Part shown: piece after piece, positions 53,409-62,706 of the stretch
Layout: each line of letters opens with the position of its first letter
Numbering within the stretch: the first letter of the stretch is position 1
Assembly (NCBI GenBank): GCA_016287245.1
Contig: JAEEWG010000004.1
Coordinates: 86,831 to 150,830, forward strand
Length of the DNA stretch: 64,000 bases
Reading direction: 5' to 3'
Source: Clostridia bacterium
Lineage (GTDB): Bacteria > Bacillota > Clostridia > Saccharofermentanales > Saccharofermentanaceae
Translations under genes and position numbers: made by a program
The notes under the pieces: model-generated
The model's database searches: none
The model's input: the letters and a program-made list of their open reading frames with translations, nothing else
Told to the model about the DNA's origin: nothing

Positions 53409-55910
53409 ATGAGCGAACTAGAAAAGAACGAAACATTGATGAGAAACAGCGAACAGGCCGGGCTTCTTGAACAGAAGATCTCTGAGGTAGCCAGCCGTAT
53501 CAAGGCGCTGCGTCTGGACATGGGACTTTCGACCAAGGACATGGCGGAGAAAGTCGAAGTCACTGAGGAAGAGTACATAAACTACGAAGAAGGTACCGAG
53601 GACTTCAGCTTCACCTTCGTCTACAAAGTTGCAAATCTCTGCGGCGTTGAGATCTCCGAACTGATGGAAGGTACAACACCGGCACTGCGTGAATATGCCG
53701 TAACAAGAAAGGGCGAAGGTCTTCCGATCACCCGCCGCGGCGGCTTTAAGTATATGCGTCTCGGTCACCTTTTCAGAAACAAACTGTGCGAGCCTTTCGA
53801 GGTCACGATCCCGTATTCTGAGGAAGCCTTAAATCCGCCGTACAAGCTTGTCACCCACTCCGGTCAGGAGCTCAATATCGTCACGAAAGGCTGCCTTAAA
53901 GTCATGCTCCGTGACCACTCCGAGATCTTATATCCCGGTGACTCCATCTTCTTCGACAGTAGAACACCGCATAACGAATATGCTCTCGGTGGCGAAGACT
54001 GCCAGTTCTACGCGATCGTATTAAATCCGGAGAAGTGGACCAAGGGCGACTCTTATGAGAAGACAGTCCAGACTTCTTATGTAGAAGATAACAAGACCAA
54101 CTTCGATCTGGCCGCAGTACCGAATCCGGTATATAGAAAGTATGTCACAGATGTGCTCGATGCCAACAACAAGCTGACATCGATCTCCTACACACCGGAA
54201 GCCGATAAGTTCAATTTTGCCTTCGACCTCGTCGATGCAATGGCGGATAAGGACCCGAACAAGACATCCATGATGTGGGTCGCAAAAGACGGTGTGACCG
54301 ATCACCGCTTTTCTTTCGCCGAGATGAAAAAGTTCACCGCAATGACCGCGAACTATTTTGAAAGCCTCGGCATCAAGCACGGCGACAGAGTCATGCTCGT
54401 GCTGAAGCGTCACTACCAGTTCTGGTTCTCGATCCTCGCACTTCACAAGATCGGTGCGATCGCGATCCCGGCCACGAACCTTCTGAAGGAGCACGACTTC
54501 GATTACCGTTTCAAGTCTGCAGGCGTTTCCGCCATCGTGATCACCGGTAACGGCGACACAGCTCTTGAGGCCCAGAAGGCTGCCGAAAAGTGCGGCATGG
54601 ACATCAAGCTCATCATGGCCAACGGTGCCGATGACGAGGCGGGTGTTAACCTTCTCAAAGTCCTCGAAGGAAAAGCTTCTGTCGATGAAGCCGGTCTGAA
54701 AAACAAAGCGGTGCTTTTCGAGCAGGGCGGATTCCTGCCCATGGAAGGCATGAGCGACAAGTGGCATAACTTCAACTATGAGATGCCTTCCGCAGACGAA
54801 GTATATGAGCGTCCGGCAAATGCCACACAGGGCGATGATCCGATGGTCATGTTCTTCACTTCCGGTACCACAGGTTACCCGAAGATCGCGGCACACTCCC
54901 ACAAGTATTCTCTGGGACACTTTGCCACAGCGAAGTACTGGCACAATGTAGATCCGAATGGTCTGCACTTCACGATCTCCGATACCGGCTGGGGTAAGTC
55001 CCTCTGGGGTAAGCTCTACGGTCAGTGGCTCTGCGAAGCGCCGACATTCACCTTCGACTTCGACAGATTCCATGCCAACGAGATCCTGCCGATGTTCGCC
55101 AAGTATAACGTGACCACTTTCTGTGCTCCGCCGACCATGTACCGTTTCCTCGTTAAGGAAGATCTGTCCCAGTACGATCTGACTTCCCTGAAGTATGCGA
55201 CAGTTGCCGGTGAAGCCCTGAACCCTGAGGTATTCAACCAGTTCATGAGAGCTACCGGTATCCGCCTGATGGAAGGCTTCGGTCAGACCGAGACTTCTCT
55301 CGTTATCGGTAACCTCGTAGGATCCGCGATCCGTCTCGGTTCCATGGGTAAGGCCGTTACTCCGTACGATGTGCACATCCTCGACGAAGACGGCAATGAC
55401 TGCCCTCCGGGTACCACCGGCGAGATCTGCATCCGCACCGTAGATGTCGTTCCGTGCGGCCTCTATCTCGGTTACTACCAGAACGAAGAAAAGACCAAAG
55501 AATCCTGGCATGACGGCTACTTCCACACAGGTGATACCGCCTGGATGGACGAGGATGGCTACATCTGGTACGTCGGTCGTGTCGACGATGTGATCAAGTC
55601 TTCCGGTTACCGTATCGGGCCATTCGAGATCGAGAGCGTCATCATGGAGCTTCCTTATGTACTTGAGTGTGCCGTAACAGGAACACCTGACCCGCAGGGC
55701 GTCCGCGGTATGGTCGTTAAGGCCACGATCGTTCTCGTTCCGGGACGTGCCGAGCCGACCGAAGAACTGAAAAAAGAGATCCAGGAATACGTTAAGACCA
55801 ACACCGCACCTTATAAGTACCCGCGTGTCGTTGAGTTCGTAACTGAACTCCCGAAGACCATCTCCGGTAAGATCAAGAGAAACGTCATCAGAGACGGTAA
55901 GGATTCCTGA
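53409..55910 (+). CDS. HTH-cupin-acyl-CoA synthetase fusion
   Basis: The 833 residues start behind GGAGGAACAC. Residues about 20-85 form an XRE-type helix-turn-helix (RIKALRLDMGLSTKDMAEKV); about 115-200 a cupin (GDSIFFDSRTPHNEYAL); about 230-830 an adenylate-forming acyl-CoA synthetase with the P-loop-like MFFTSGTTGYPKIA, MEGFGQTE, HTGDTAWMDEDGYIWYVGR and the catalytic Lys in PKTISGKIKRN. The enzyme part resembles acetyl/medium-chain acyl-CoA synthetases. XRE-cupin regulators often sit beside such synthetases; here they are one chain. Ile T-box control suggests that the acid activated feeds isoleucine synthesis (for example 2-methylbutyrate), which is inference. Confidence 0.9.
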   Translation: MSELEKNETLMRNSEQAGLLEQKISEVASRIKALRLDMGLSTKDMAEKVEVTEEEYINYEEGTEDFSFTFVYKVANLCGVEISELMEGTTPALREYAVTRKGEGLPITRRGGFKYMRLGHLFRNKLCEPFEVTIPYSEEALNPPYKLVTHSGQELNIVTKGCLKVMLRDHSEILYPGDSIFFDSRTPHNEYALGGEDCQFYAIVLNPEKWTKGDSYEKTVQTSYVEDNKTNFDLAAVPNPVYRKYVTDVLDANNKLTSISYTPEADKFNFAFDLVDAMADKDPNKTSMMWVAKDGVTDHRFSFAEMKKFTAMTANYFESLGIKHGDRVMLVLKRHYQFWFSILALHKIGAIAIPATNLLKEHDFDYRFKSAGVSAIVITGNGDTALEAQKAAEKCGMDIKLIMANGADDEAGVNLLKVLEGKASVDEAGLKNKAVLFEQGGFLPMEGMSDKWHNFNYEMPSADEVYERPANATQGDDPMVMFFTSGTTGYPKIAAHSHKYSLGHFATAKYWHNVDPNGLHFTISDTGWGKSLWGKLYGQWLCEAPTFTFDFDRFHANEILPMFAKYNVTTFCAPPTMYRFLVKEDLSQYDLTSLKYATVAGEALNPEVFNQFMRATGIRLMEGFGQTETSLVIGNLVGSAIRLGSMGKAVTPYDVHILDEDGNDCPPGTTGEICIRTVDVVPCGLYLGYYQNEEKTKESWHDGYFHTGDTAWMDEDGYIWYVGRVDDVIKSSGYRIGPFEIESVIMELPYVLECAVTGTPDPQGVRGMVVKATIVLVPGRAEPTEELKKEIQEYVKTNTAPYKYPRVVEFVTELPKTISGKIKRNVIRDGKDS

Positions 55911-55932
55911 TCCTTAAATTACAACAAACAGA

Positions 55933-55995
55933 AAAATACCTTCTAGCTCTGTCCTCGGGCGTTGCCCTGCGGAGGAGCGGCGAAGGTATTTTTTG
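55933..55995 (+). terminator. Terminator of the acyl-CoA synthetase gene
   Basis: AAATACCTTC pairs with GAAGGTATTT and a T run follows; the loop folds further (TCCTC with GAGGA, and GGGC-GTT-GCCC). Confidence 0.85.
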
Positions 55996-56023
55996 TTGTT
56001 TAATTGAAAAGGCAGGAATCCTT

Positions 56024-56908
56024 TTACCGTCTGCTGATCAGGAGTTCGCTCTTGCTGCCGGCCAGTTCGATGACATTTCCGGAAGCGGTATCGGAAAAAT
56101 CGTCGCAGGCGTTACCGCTTTCATCCTCATAAGAGATAGAGACGGATCTGCCGTGTGCGATCCCGCGGAAGGCGACGCCCTCTTTTACGCTTAAGCGGGA
56201 GGTTGCGGAGATCTGATTGATTTCGACGCTTCCTTCGAAAGAGCCGACTTCGATCGCCATATCGAGGTTGCTGTCGATCTCAAGACACCCGGAGAACTCA
56301 TCCACCTTCAGATTCGAGATCTTGCCTTCCACCTCGAAGTCTTCGCAGGTGATCCCGAAGATGGCGACAGTCCCGCAGTTGCAGGAAGCCTCAACATCGC
56401 TGAGATAGCGGTTCGGAAGGGAGATCTCGATCACAAGAGATGCCTTCGCGGTGGCCTCTCTTACTTCTTTCCGGCGGTGGATATCGATATCTGCGCAGCC
56501 CTTGCCGTCGTCGATCTTCACTTTGAAATCATGAGCGATCTCTTCGAGTGCTTTATCATTGGAACCTAATGTGACCACGATCTTCTCACCGTCTGATCCG
56601 ATGATGAGAAGTTCGGATGCGGAACCGAGGTTCATATCGAAATGCTTCTTTCCGTCGATGTCGTATTCGGTACGGCTCTCATAGAGGAAACCCTTTCTCG
56701 GGGCCGCTTCTTTCTCCGAGGAAAGAAACTCATCGACCGAGATGCCGAAGAGATTAGAAATGACCATTATATTCTCTATATCCGGGATCCCGCGGCCTGT
56801 CTCCCACTTCGTTACGGCCTGACGGGAAACTCCCAGCTTCTCTGCCAGTGCATCCTGGGACATGCCCGCGTTCTTTCTTGCTGTCTTTAATTTCTCTGCG
56901 AATGTCAT
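56024..56908 (-). CDS. XRE-family regulator with DUF4097-like beta-helix domain
   Basis: The ATG at 56908 is preferred over 56941 because AAGGAGGAAC lies before it. The 294 residues start with a clear helix-turn-helix (FAEKLKTARKNAGMSQDALA, VSRQAVTKWETG) to about residue 70, then a short linker and a repetitive beta domain (SASELLIIGSD, ASCNCGTVAIFG, EGKISNLKVDEFSGCLEID), typical of DUF4097/adhesin-like beta-helices. HTH proteins of this form are probably regulators. The target is unknown, with the GH3 gene just upstream on the same strand. Confidence 0.78.
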   Translation of the reverse strand: MTFAEKLKTARKNAGMSQDALAEKLGVSRQAVTKWETGRGIPDIENIMVISNLFGISVDEFLSSEKEAAPRKGFLYESRTEYDIDGKKHFDMNLGSASELLIIGSDGEKIVVTLGSNDKALEEIAHDFKVKIDDGKGCADIDIHRRKEVREATAKASLVIEISLPNRYLSDVEASCNCGTVAIFGITCEDFEVEGKISNLKVDEFSGCLEIDSNLDMAIEVGSFEGSVEINQISATSRLSVKEGVAFRGIAHGRSVSISYEDESGNACDDFSDTASGNVIELAGSKSELLISRR

Positions 56909-57100
56909 TGTCTTGTTCCTCCTTGGATTTGTTGTCTCCATGGTAGTCCGAAACGAGAACCGTTCCTAGAAACTGCAGTTGTCATTTGGATATATTTCTG
57001 CTACTTATCGTAGCAAAAGGTACAAAACAGGATTCCCGGGAGTATTGCCCCCGGGATCGGCAGTATTTTCCGCTCATTTTTCTCTTCGAAAAGATCCGTC

Positions 57101-59104
57101 TCAGGTTTCTTCGTTGGTATCCAGTTCAACTTCCTTCTTCTCTGCTGCAGAGAATCCAAGGGGTAGCCAGCATTCGCCGGTCTCCGAGCCGATCTGATCA
57201 ATAGAAGAATAGTAAGGCATCGGCAGGCGTCCATAGAACTCCGTCTTGCCGGTAAGAAGATCGCATACTGCGTTTCCGCCTTCCGAACCCGGCAGGTAGC
57301 ACATGATGACTTCATCCCAGTCGGAGACGTACTCGTCGATAAGAACATTTCTTCCGGCGACGATCAGGGTGATGACCGGCTTTACCGGATTCTTCTTGCT
57401 CTTCTTTTCGTTGGCTTCTTTCTTATATTCGGCAACGAGCTCGATCGCTTCCCTGTTTCCGGGAAGTGCCTTGGAACCTGTGATGGAAAGATCTCCCGTG
57501 TCGCCTTCCCACTCTGCATACGGAATCTCTCCGACGCAAAGGAGGATCACATCACAGTTTTCCATCTCTTCTTTATCTGTTACGATCTCAAATCCTCTCG
57601 CCGAGGCTTCTTTCTGAAGTGCTTCCAGGATCGACGGGCCTTCCTTGCACCAGTGCTGTCCGGAGACATCCTGATCGCTGGCGCCCTGCCAGAGGTATGT
57701 CCAGCCGCCGCACATCGCGCCGGTGTCATTTGCCGCCGGGCCGCATACGAAGACCTTCATGCCTTCACCGATCTTGATCTTGCCCTCTTCCGGAAGTACG
57801 AGCGGCACCATGGACTCGGCCGCCAGCTTTCTGGCCACTTCGTGTGCATGGGTGCTGTTCCACTCATAAGAAGGCTGAACATTCTCGAGGAAAGGATCTT
57901 CGAAAAGACCCGCATCCATCTTCATCTGGATGATCCTTGTGACAGCGTCATCAATGCGCTCCATCGGGATCTCACCATCTTCCACCGCATCCACGATCAG
58001 ATCACGGGTAGCCGCGAAACCTTCGCCCTCCATGAACATATCGACGCCGGCATTGACGCACAGGATCACATTATCATAATCCGAATCACCGGAGCAGTTA
58101 TGCATGGAATCCCAGTCTGAAAGGATAACTCCGGTAAAACCGAGTTCGTTTCGGATGCGGGAGATCAGTTCCTTGTTCTCGTGCATCTTCACGCCATTTA
58201 ACGAAGAATGGGAAAGCATGAGGGACGGAACGCCTTCGTCGATCAGTGCCTTATATACCTGAAGGCACTTGTTGATCTCTTCTTCAGTCATCTGCGCATC
58301 GCCTCTGTCGATCAGGCGGCGATCCTCGCCGGTACCGTATACCGTGTATCCGTCACCAAGCAGGTGCTTCGGACACGGGATAACACCCTGCGACATCAAT
58401 CCCTTGGTATAGGAAAGGGCGAGCGGCGTGACAATGCTCTCATCACTGGAATACGACTCATAGGTACGGCCCCAGCGCGGATCCTGTGCGGAAGCCACAC
58501 ACGGAGAGAATGTCCAGAGGATGCCGCAGTGGAGCATCTCGCTTCCGGTAATAAGCCCCATCTCGAAGGTCAGGGCCTCGTCATTGGCGGCGCCAAGATT
58601 GATGTTATGCGGGAAGATGACGGAACCACTGGCTTCCAGGATGCCGTGAACACAGTCGTTTCCATAGATATACGGGATACGGGTATTCGAAAGGAGCGCC
58701 GCATCCTGATAACGGGAAGTCATCTCCTGCCAGTCGGACTGCGGAAGTGCCGGCCAGTCCGGATAATGGGAAAGGACCGAACCAAAGCAGTTATTCTGCA
58801 TCTCCTCCAGCGGCATGGCGTAGTTGGCGCCCTGGACCATCTGGCTGGCTTTCTCCTCTAAGGTCAGAAGTGCACAGATCTCCGGTGCAGAGAGTCCTTC
58901 GAACTTCGGGTTGACACAGTGGTACGGCGGAAGTGTCGTCTCCGCTTCCGTCGGTTCCGTCGATTCCGTCTTTTCGATCGGACGCGGCAGATCGGAAGGC
59001 GTGGTCTCCGGGTATTTTTCCGGAAGTTTACAGGATGTAAGAGATGCGAGCATTCCGGCTGTCATCGAGAGGATCAATAAGGAACTTATTATTTTCTTTT
59101 TCAT
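57101..59104 (-). CDS. GH3 beta-glycosidase lipoprotein
   Basis: The 667 residues begin with a lipoprotein signal (lipobox LTSC, Cys near 25) and a Thr/Glu/Pro spacer to about 62. The GH3 barrel shows YGNDCVHG, FSPCVASAQDPRWGRTYES, CPKHLLGDG and the nucleophile Asp in GVILSDWDSMHN; the second alpha/beta domain has VFVCGPAANDTGAMCGGW and ends near GKTEFYGRLPMPY. It is tethered outside the cell and most likely cleaves beta-gluco-oligosaccharides, glucose or similar sugars being its product. The exact linkage is open. Confidence 0.9.
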   Translation of the reverse strand: MKKKIISSLLILSMTAGMLASLTSCKLPEKYPETTPSDLPRPIEKTESTEPTEAETTLPPYHCVNPKFEGLSAPEICALLTLEEKASQMVQGANYAMPLEEMQNNCFGSVLSHYPDWPALPQSDWQEMTSRYQDAALLSNTRIPYIYGNDCVHGILEASGSVIFPHNINLGAANDEALTFEMGLITGSEMLHCGILWTFSPCVASAQDPRWGRTYESYSSDESIVTPLALSYTKGLMSQGVIPCPKHLLGDGYTVYGTGEDRRLIDRGDAQMTEEEINKCLQVYKALIDEGVPSLMLSHSSLNGVKMHENKELISRIRNELGFTGVILSDWDSMHNCSGDSDYDNVILCVNAGVDMFMEGEGFAATRDLIVDAVEDGEIPMERIDDAVTRIIQMKMDAGLFEDPFLENVQPSYEWNSTHAHEVARKLAAESMVPLVLPEEGKIKIGEGMKVFVCGPAANDTGAMCGGWTYLWQGASDQDVSGQHWCKEGPSILEALQKEASARGFEIVTDKEEMENCDVILLCVGEIPYAEWEGDTGDLSITGSKALPGNREAIELVAEYKKEANEKKSKKNPVKPVITLIVAGRNVLIDEYVSDWDEVIMCYLPGSEGGNAVCDLLTGKTEFYGRLPMPYYSSIDQIGSETGECWLPLGFSAAEKKEVELDTNEET

Positions 59105-59174
59105 GTGACTCTTTCTCCTTTGTTTTCGTAGGGTGCCTCCGATGCTTCAAAAGCTTCTTCGGAGGGGCGGACCG

Positions 59175-59408
59175 TCAGCACGACAGAATACAGACATGAC
59201 GGCATCGCGCTTCCCGGTCACCCCCAGGTAGGAAATAGGAAAACAGGGTCTCCGCCAGAAGCACAAGGCCGGTGCCGAGGATCGCTCCTCCATAGAAACC
59301 GGCACCGACGGCCAGACCGATGAGACCGCCGAGGACCATGGCAAGCAAAAGCCGTACAACAACGGACGCGAAGTTGAATTCTTTAAGATAATCGAAGACC
59401 TCTGCCAC
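59175..59408 (-). pseudogene. MgtC/SapB remnant with internal deletion
   Basis: From GTG at 59408 the frame reads VVRLLLAMVLGGLIGL, the first helix of MgtC, and continues at once as AVGAGFYGGAILGTGLVLLA, the fourth or fifth helix of the family, where it normally follows IGL. About 70-80 residues in between, including GxGFLGAGxI, are missing and the C-terminal domain is absent; the frame drifts into Arg/Cys-rich sequence and stops. I read it as a decayed gene with a deletion between two IGL-coding stretches. Confidence 0.65.
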
Positions 59409-59523
59409 CTGGGTACGACTCCTCTAAATACATTTCCTTATTTACCACGACACATTTTAGCATAAAAAGCCCATATGGTCATCTTTTCAGAGGAGAGAGA
59501 GGAGAACGAAGATCCTTTTCGGA

Positions 59524-61503
59524 TCACTTATCGTAGCATGGATTCTTGATGCGCTCGACCATCTGGTCTTTCGGCATCGGGCGGTCATAGTAGTAGCCCT
59601 GGATGATTTCGGCGCCGAAGGAATTCAGGGTCTTGATCTGATTTTCCTGTTCGACCCCTTCAGCCACGATCGTAAGCCCGATGGACTGCGCCATCTTGAT
59701 GATGTGATTCAGGATCGTCAGGTCTTTCGAAAAGTCCCTGTCGATAAAGCCTTTGTCGATCTTCATCGTGTCGAAGGAGATCTCCCTAAGCACCGCCATG
59801 GAAGAATTGGCACTTCCGAAATCGTCGATCGAGGAGCAGAATCCTCGCCTTCTTAAGTCGTCAACGAATTCCTTCATGACACTGATCGGGAATTCATCCA
59901 TCGTCTCCGTGATCTCGATCTCGATCAGTTCTTTCGGGACACCGCTCTCCGTGACGATCTCATCGATCTTCTTCGCAAGATCCGGATCGGCCAGGTTCCT
60001 TCTGGAGAAATTGATAGAGATCGGCGGGATCTGCAGGCCCTGTTCGAGCCAGGAAGAGATATCCTTACAGATCGTCCGGAGCATATACATATCCAGCTCA
60101 CAGATGGATTCGTTCATCTCCATGATATGGATAAACGAGCTGGGGTTGATGACCTCGCCCTTGTGGTTCCATCTGGCCAGCGCCTCCGCGCCGCACAGCA
60201 CCTTCGTCCGGCTGTTGACTTTCGGCTGGTAGTAAGGCACAAACTCTCCTTCATCAAGGCCCTTTCGGATCTTCGCTTCAAAGCGTCTTTTCTCTTCGAT
60301 CGAGTCCATCAATTCTTTCGTCATATAGACGATCGGATGTCCTGTGCCTGCCTTTGCCTGTTCAAGCGCCGTGGCCGCGAACGTGAGGATGTCCTCTCCG
60401 TTGTGATCACCCTTCTTGATCTCGTACACTCCGGCGGTGACCGGAAGGCGTGACTCATGGTCTCTTCCCGTATCGTCGGTGAATTTTACCTTGAGATCCG
60501 TAAGTTTACTCAAAAGATCCGGAAGATGATCCTTCTGCACGATTGCGACGAACTGATCTCCCTGAAGATGTCCGAGGAATTCCTCCTTCGGAAATTCTTC
60601 GGCAAAAGAGCCGGCGAAGGACTTCAGAACGCGCGATCCTGTCTCCGGTCCATACTTTCTGTTAATGGAGGAGATACGGGAGATGTCGAAAAAGACGACC
60701 GCATGTTTCAGAAGTTCCGGCTGTCCTCTTCTCTCCTCGAGCCACTCGATACAGCTCTGCTCGTTGGGAAGACCTGTACGAAGGTCCGTCCTCTCCGCCT
60801 TGATGATCTGCTTGTTCTGGTACACGATATTCTCGACAAACAGGATATTCACCGAAAGTGCGATGCCGATATCCATGTATGCAAATCCGAAGAATAAAAG
60901 CTGGTAGATAAATCCGATCAGCGGCAGGAGGATATAGGACAGAAGCGCCAGGAAGCGGTATTTCTGCATCTTCTTCCTGTACTGGATCAGGATCGAGAAT
61001 ATGATCGCCATTCCAAGCATGGCGATAATGACGGAGACGTAGAAATAGTCACCTCTGTGATACTTGTTCGTCCCGTCGATCGTGTAATAGAGCCCGGTGA
61101 AATGGGAAATTACGACCAGAAGCATCCCGATGCCCGAGATCAGGAAGCAAAGGAAATTTCTTCTCCGGCATTTCGCGTCTTTTCGGAAACTGAACTCGCC
61201 GAAAATGACGATCGAAAGATAAATGTCGATGACGATCAGGAAAAGATCACAAAGGAGGAATACCATCAGGTTGGACGAATACATCACAAAAGACGCGATC
61301 GCCCCGGGACGGCCATGGAAAATATACTCGACAAAATCACACAGGAGCAGCGCTCCGGCCATGATATTCAGGAGAGTCACGACGACACGGGCCTTCTTCT
61401 CCTGACTATTCTTAAGCGCGCAAAGGACAGCCGATATTAAACAGAAGATCGACTCAAAAAGCAGAAATGCCACATGAGCGGAGAGTATGTCCACCAAAAG
61501 CAA
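59524..61503 (-). CDS. Membrane c-di-GMP phosphodiesterase (degenerate GGDEF, intact EAL)
   Basis: The 659 residues start at a non-ATG codon (TTG at 61503, or in-frame TTG/GTG at 61497/61494) behind AAGGAGG. Eight or so hydrophobic helices (1-235) form a sensory membrane part. The GGDEF domain (about 245-400) has LQGDQF instead of GGDEF, so cyclase activity is unlikely. The EAL domain (about 405-655) keeps the residues expected for hydrolysis: EAL in CGAEALARW, Asn in SINFSRRNL, Glu in IEIEITET, DDFG, Lys in MKIDKGF, EGVE and QGYYYDRP. It should lower c-di-GMP in answer to an unknown membrane signal. Confidence 0.9.
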   Translation of the reverse strand: MLLVDILSAHVAFLLFESIFCLISAVLCALKNSQEKKARVVVTLLNIMAGALLLCDFVEYIFHGRPGAIASFVMYSSNLMVFLLCDLFLIVIDIYLSIVIFGEFSFRKDAKCRRRNFLCFLISGIGMLLVVISHFTGLYYTIDGTNKYHRGDYFYVSVIIAMLGMAIIFSILIQYRKKMQKYRFLALLSYILLPLIGFIYQLLFFGFAYMDIGIALSVNILFVENIVYQNKQIIKAERTDLRTGLPNEQSCIEWLEERRGQPELLKHAVVFFDISRISSINRKYGPETGSRVLKSFAGSFAEEFPKEEFLGHLQGDQFVAIVQKDHLPDLLSKLTDLKVKFTDDTGRDHESRLPVTAGVYEIKKGDHNGEDILTFAATALEQAKAGTGHPIVYMTKELMDSIEEKRRFEAKIRKGLDEGEFVPYYQPKVNSRTKVLCGAEALARWNHKGEVINPSSFIHIMEMNESICELDMYMLRTICKDISSWLEQGLQIPPISINFSRRNLADPDLAKKIDEIVTESGVPKELIEIEITETMDEFPISVMKEFVDDLRRRGFCSSIDDFGSANSSMAVLREISFDTMKIDKGFIDRDFSKDLTILNHIIKMAQSIGLTIVAEGVEQENQIKTLNSFGAEIIQGYYYDRPMPKDQMVERIKNPCYDK

Positions 61504-61698
61504 TTCGCCTCCTTCAGCAATTGGTTATGCGACCCATTACATTTTCCTGTTCTTTTTCATTATACTATGCGCGAAAATATAAAAGCAATTTATGGATTTT
61601 GACGCTTGAAAAACTTCTCTTTCCATAAGAAAATACTATGTGGTAAGAAAAAGTACCGAAAGGACGCGATTTTTCGGCGGACCGGAATCTTTTTCGTA

Positions 61699-61722
61699 CC
61701 GATTCTTTTCGAAAAGGAACGG
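61699..61722. repeat. Dispersed palindrome, copy 3
   Basis: CCGATTCTTTTCGAAAAGGAACGG overlaps the ribosome-binding region of the first CobW-like gene, ending 7 bases before its ATG, so a hairpin here could affect translation. Confidence 0.45.
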
Positions 61723-61728
61723 TTTGAT

Positions 61729-62679
61729 ATGGAAGACTGTTTAGTGTATTTTTTCACAGGGTTTCTCGACAGCGGCAAGACTTCCTTTATCCATTCCTGG
61801 CTTGCTGATGGCAGTTTTCAGGAAAAAAGAGTCCTGGTGATCCTGACCGAGGAGGGCGAGGTCGAGCTTCCGCCGGAAGAGGGAGCACCCTGCAAAGCCT
61901 TAAAGATCGTCACCGTGGAGACCGAAGAAGTCACACGGGCCTTCACCTATAACATCGACGCGCAGTTCCATCCGGATGTCGTACTCATCGAGTGGAACGG
62001 TTCCGTATCCCCGGCCAAGTTCTTCGACGAAGTCGATGTGCCTGAAAACTGGGCGCTGGCCGCCGCCATCACCATCGTGGATGCATCCACATATAACGAC
62101 TATTACCGCAACATGCAGACCCTGTTTGCGGACTACTACCGCTTCTGCGACAACGTCATCTTCAACCGCGTCGATCCGGAAGTGAATAACATACCTAAGC
62201 TCCGGGGCTCGGTAAAATCCCTGAACCCCGCCATGAATCTGTCCTTCTTCGGGATGGACGGTGCCATGATCGATATCGGGGAATATCTCCCCTATAACCT
62301 CGAGGATGATCCGTGTGTCATCGAACCTGATGACTTCGGTCTTTTCTATACGGACGCACTCGACAACGTCAAGAGATATAACGGCAAGCGCATCACCGTG
62401 ACCGCGCAGGCTGTCCTCATGCGCGAGCATAGAAAAGAAGCCTTCGTCCTGCAGAGAAAGGCCTACACCTGCTGTGCCAACGATATCGGCGCGATCTCGC
62501 TTCTGTGCCTTTACAAGGTCAGAGGGGGCTTCCCCGAGAACCAGTGGCTTCAGGTCACCGGGAAGATCGGGTTCTTCCGCGACGACTCCCAGGGCACACC
62601 GGTGGCGATCCCTTGTCTTCAGGTAGAGAATTTCCACATCACGGATGCTCCCGAAAACGACATCATTTACTTCAGCTGA
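61729..62679 (+). CDS. G3E (CobW-like) GTPase fused to a YcgQ-like domain
   Basis: The 316 residues start at 61729 behind AAAAGGAACGG. The N-terminal half is a G3E P-loop domain: Walker A GFLDSGKTSF, and HPDVVLIEWNGSVSP in the place of the ILIEPSGV element; but the metal-binding CxCC is absent. From about 215 the sequence RITVTAQAVLMREHRKEAFV then YTCCANDIGAI and WLQVTGKIGFF resembles the C-terminal domain of the YcgQ/TIGR03943 family (CCAxD motif), linked to metal homeostasis. It lies 27 bases ahead of the second GTPase gene, so the pair is an operon. Confidence 0.72.
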   Translation: MEDCLVYFFTGFLDSGKTSFIHSWLADGSFQEKRVLVILTEEGEVELPPEEGAPCKALKIVTVETEEVTRAFTYNIDAQFHPDVVLIEWNGSVSPAKFFDEVDVPENWALAAAITIVDASTYNDYYRNMQTLFADYYRFCDNVIFNRVDPEVNNIPKLRGSVKSLNPAMNLSFFGMDGAMIDIGEYLPYNLEDDPCVIEPDDFGLFYTDALDNVKRYNGKRITVTAQAVLMREHRKEAFVLQRKAYTCCANDIGAISLLCLYKVRGGFPENQWLQVTGKIGFFRDDSQGTPVAIPCLQVENFHITDAPENDIIYFS

Positions 62680-62706
62680 AACACATTTTGAAAGAAGGTA
62701 TATAAC

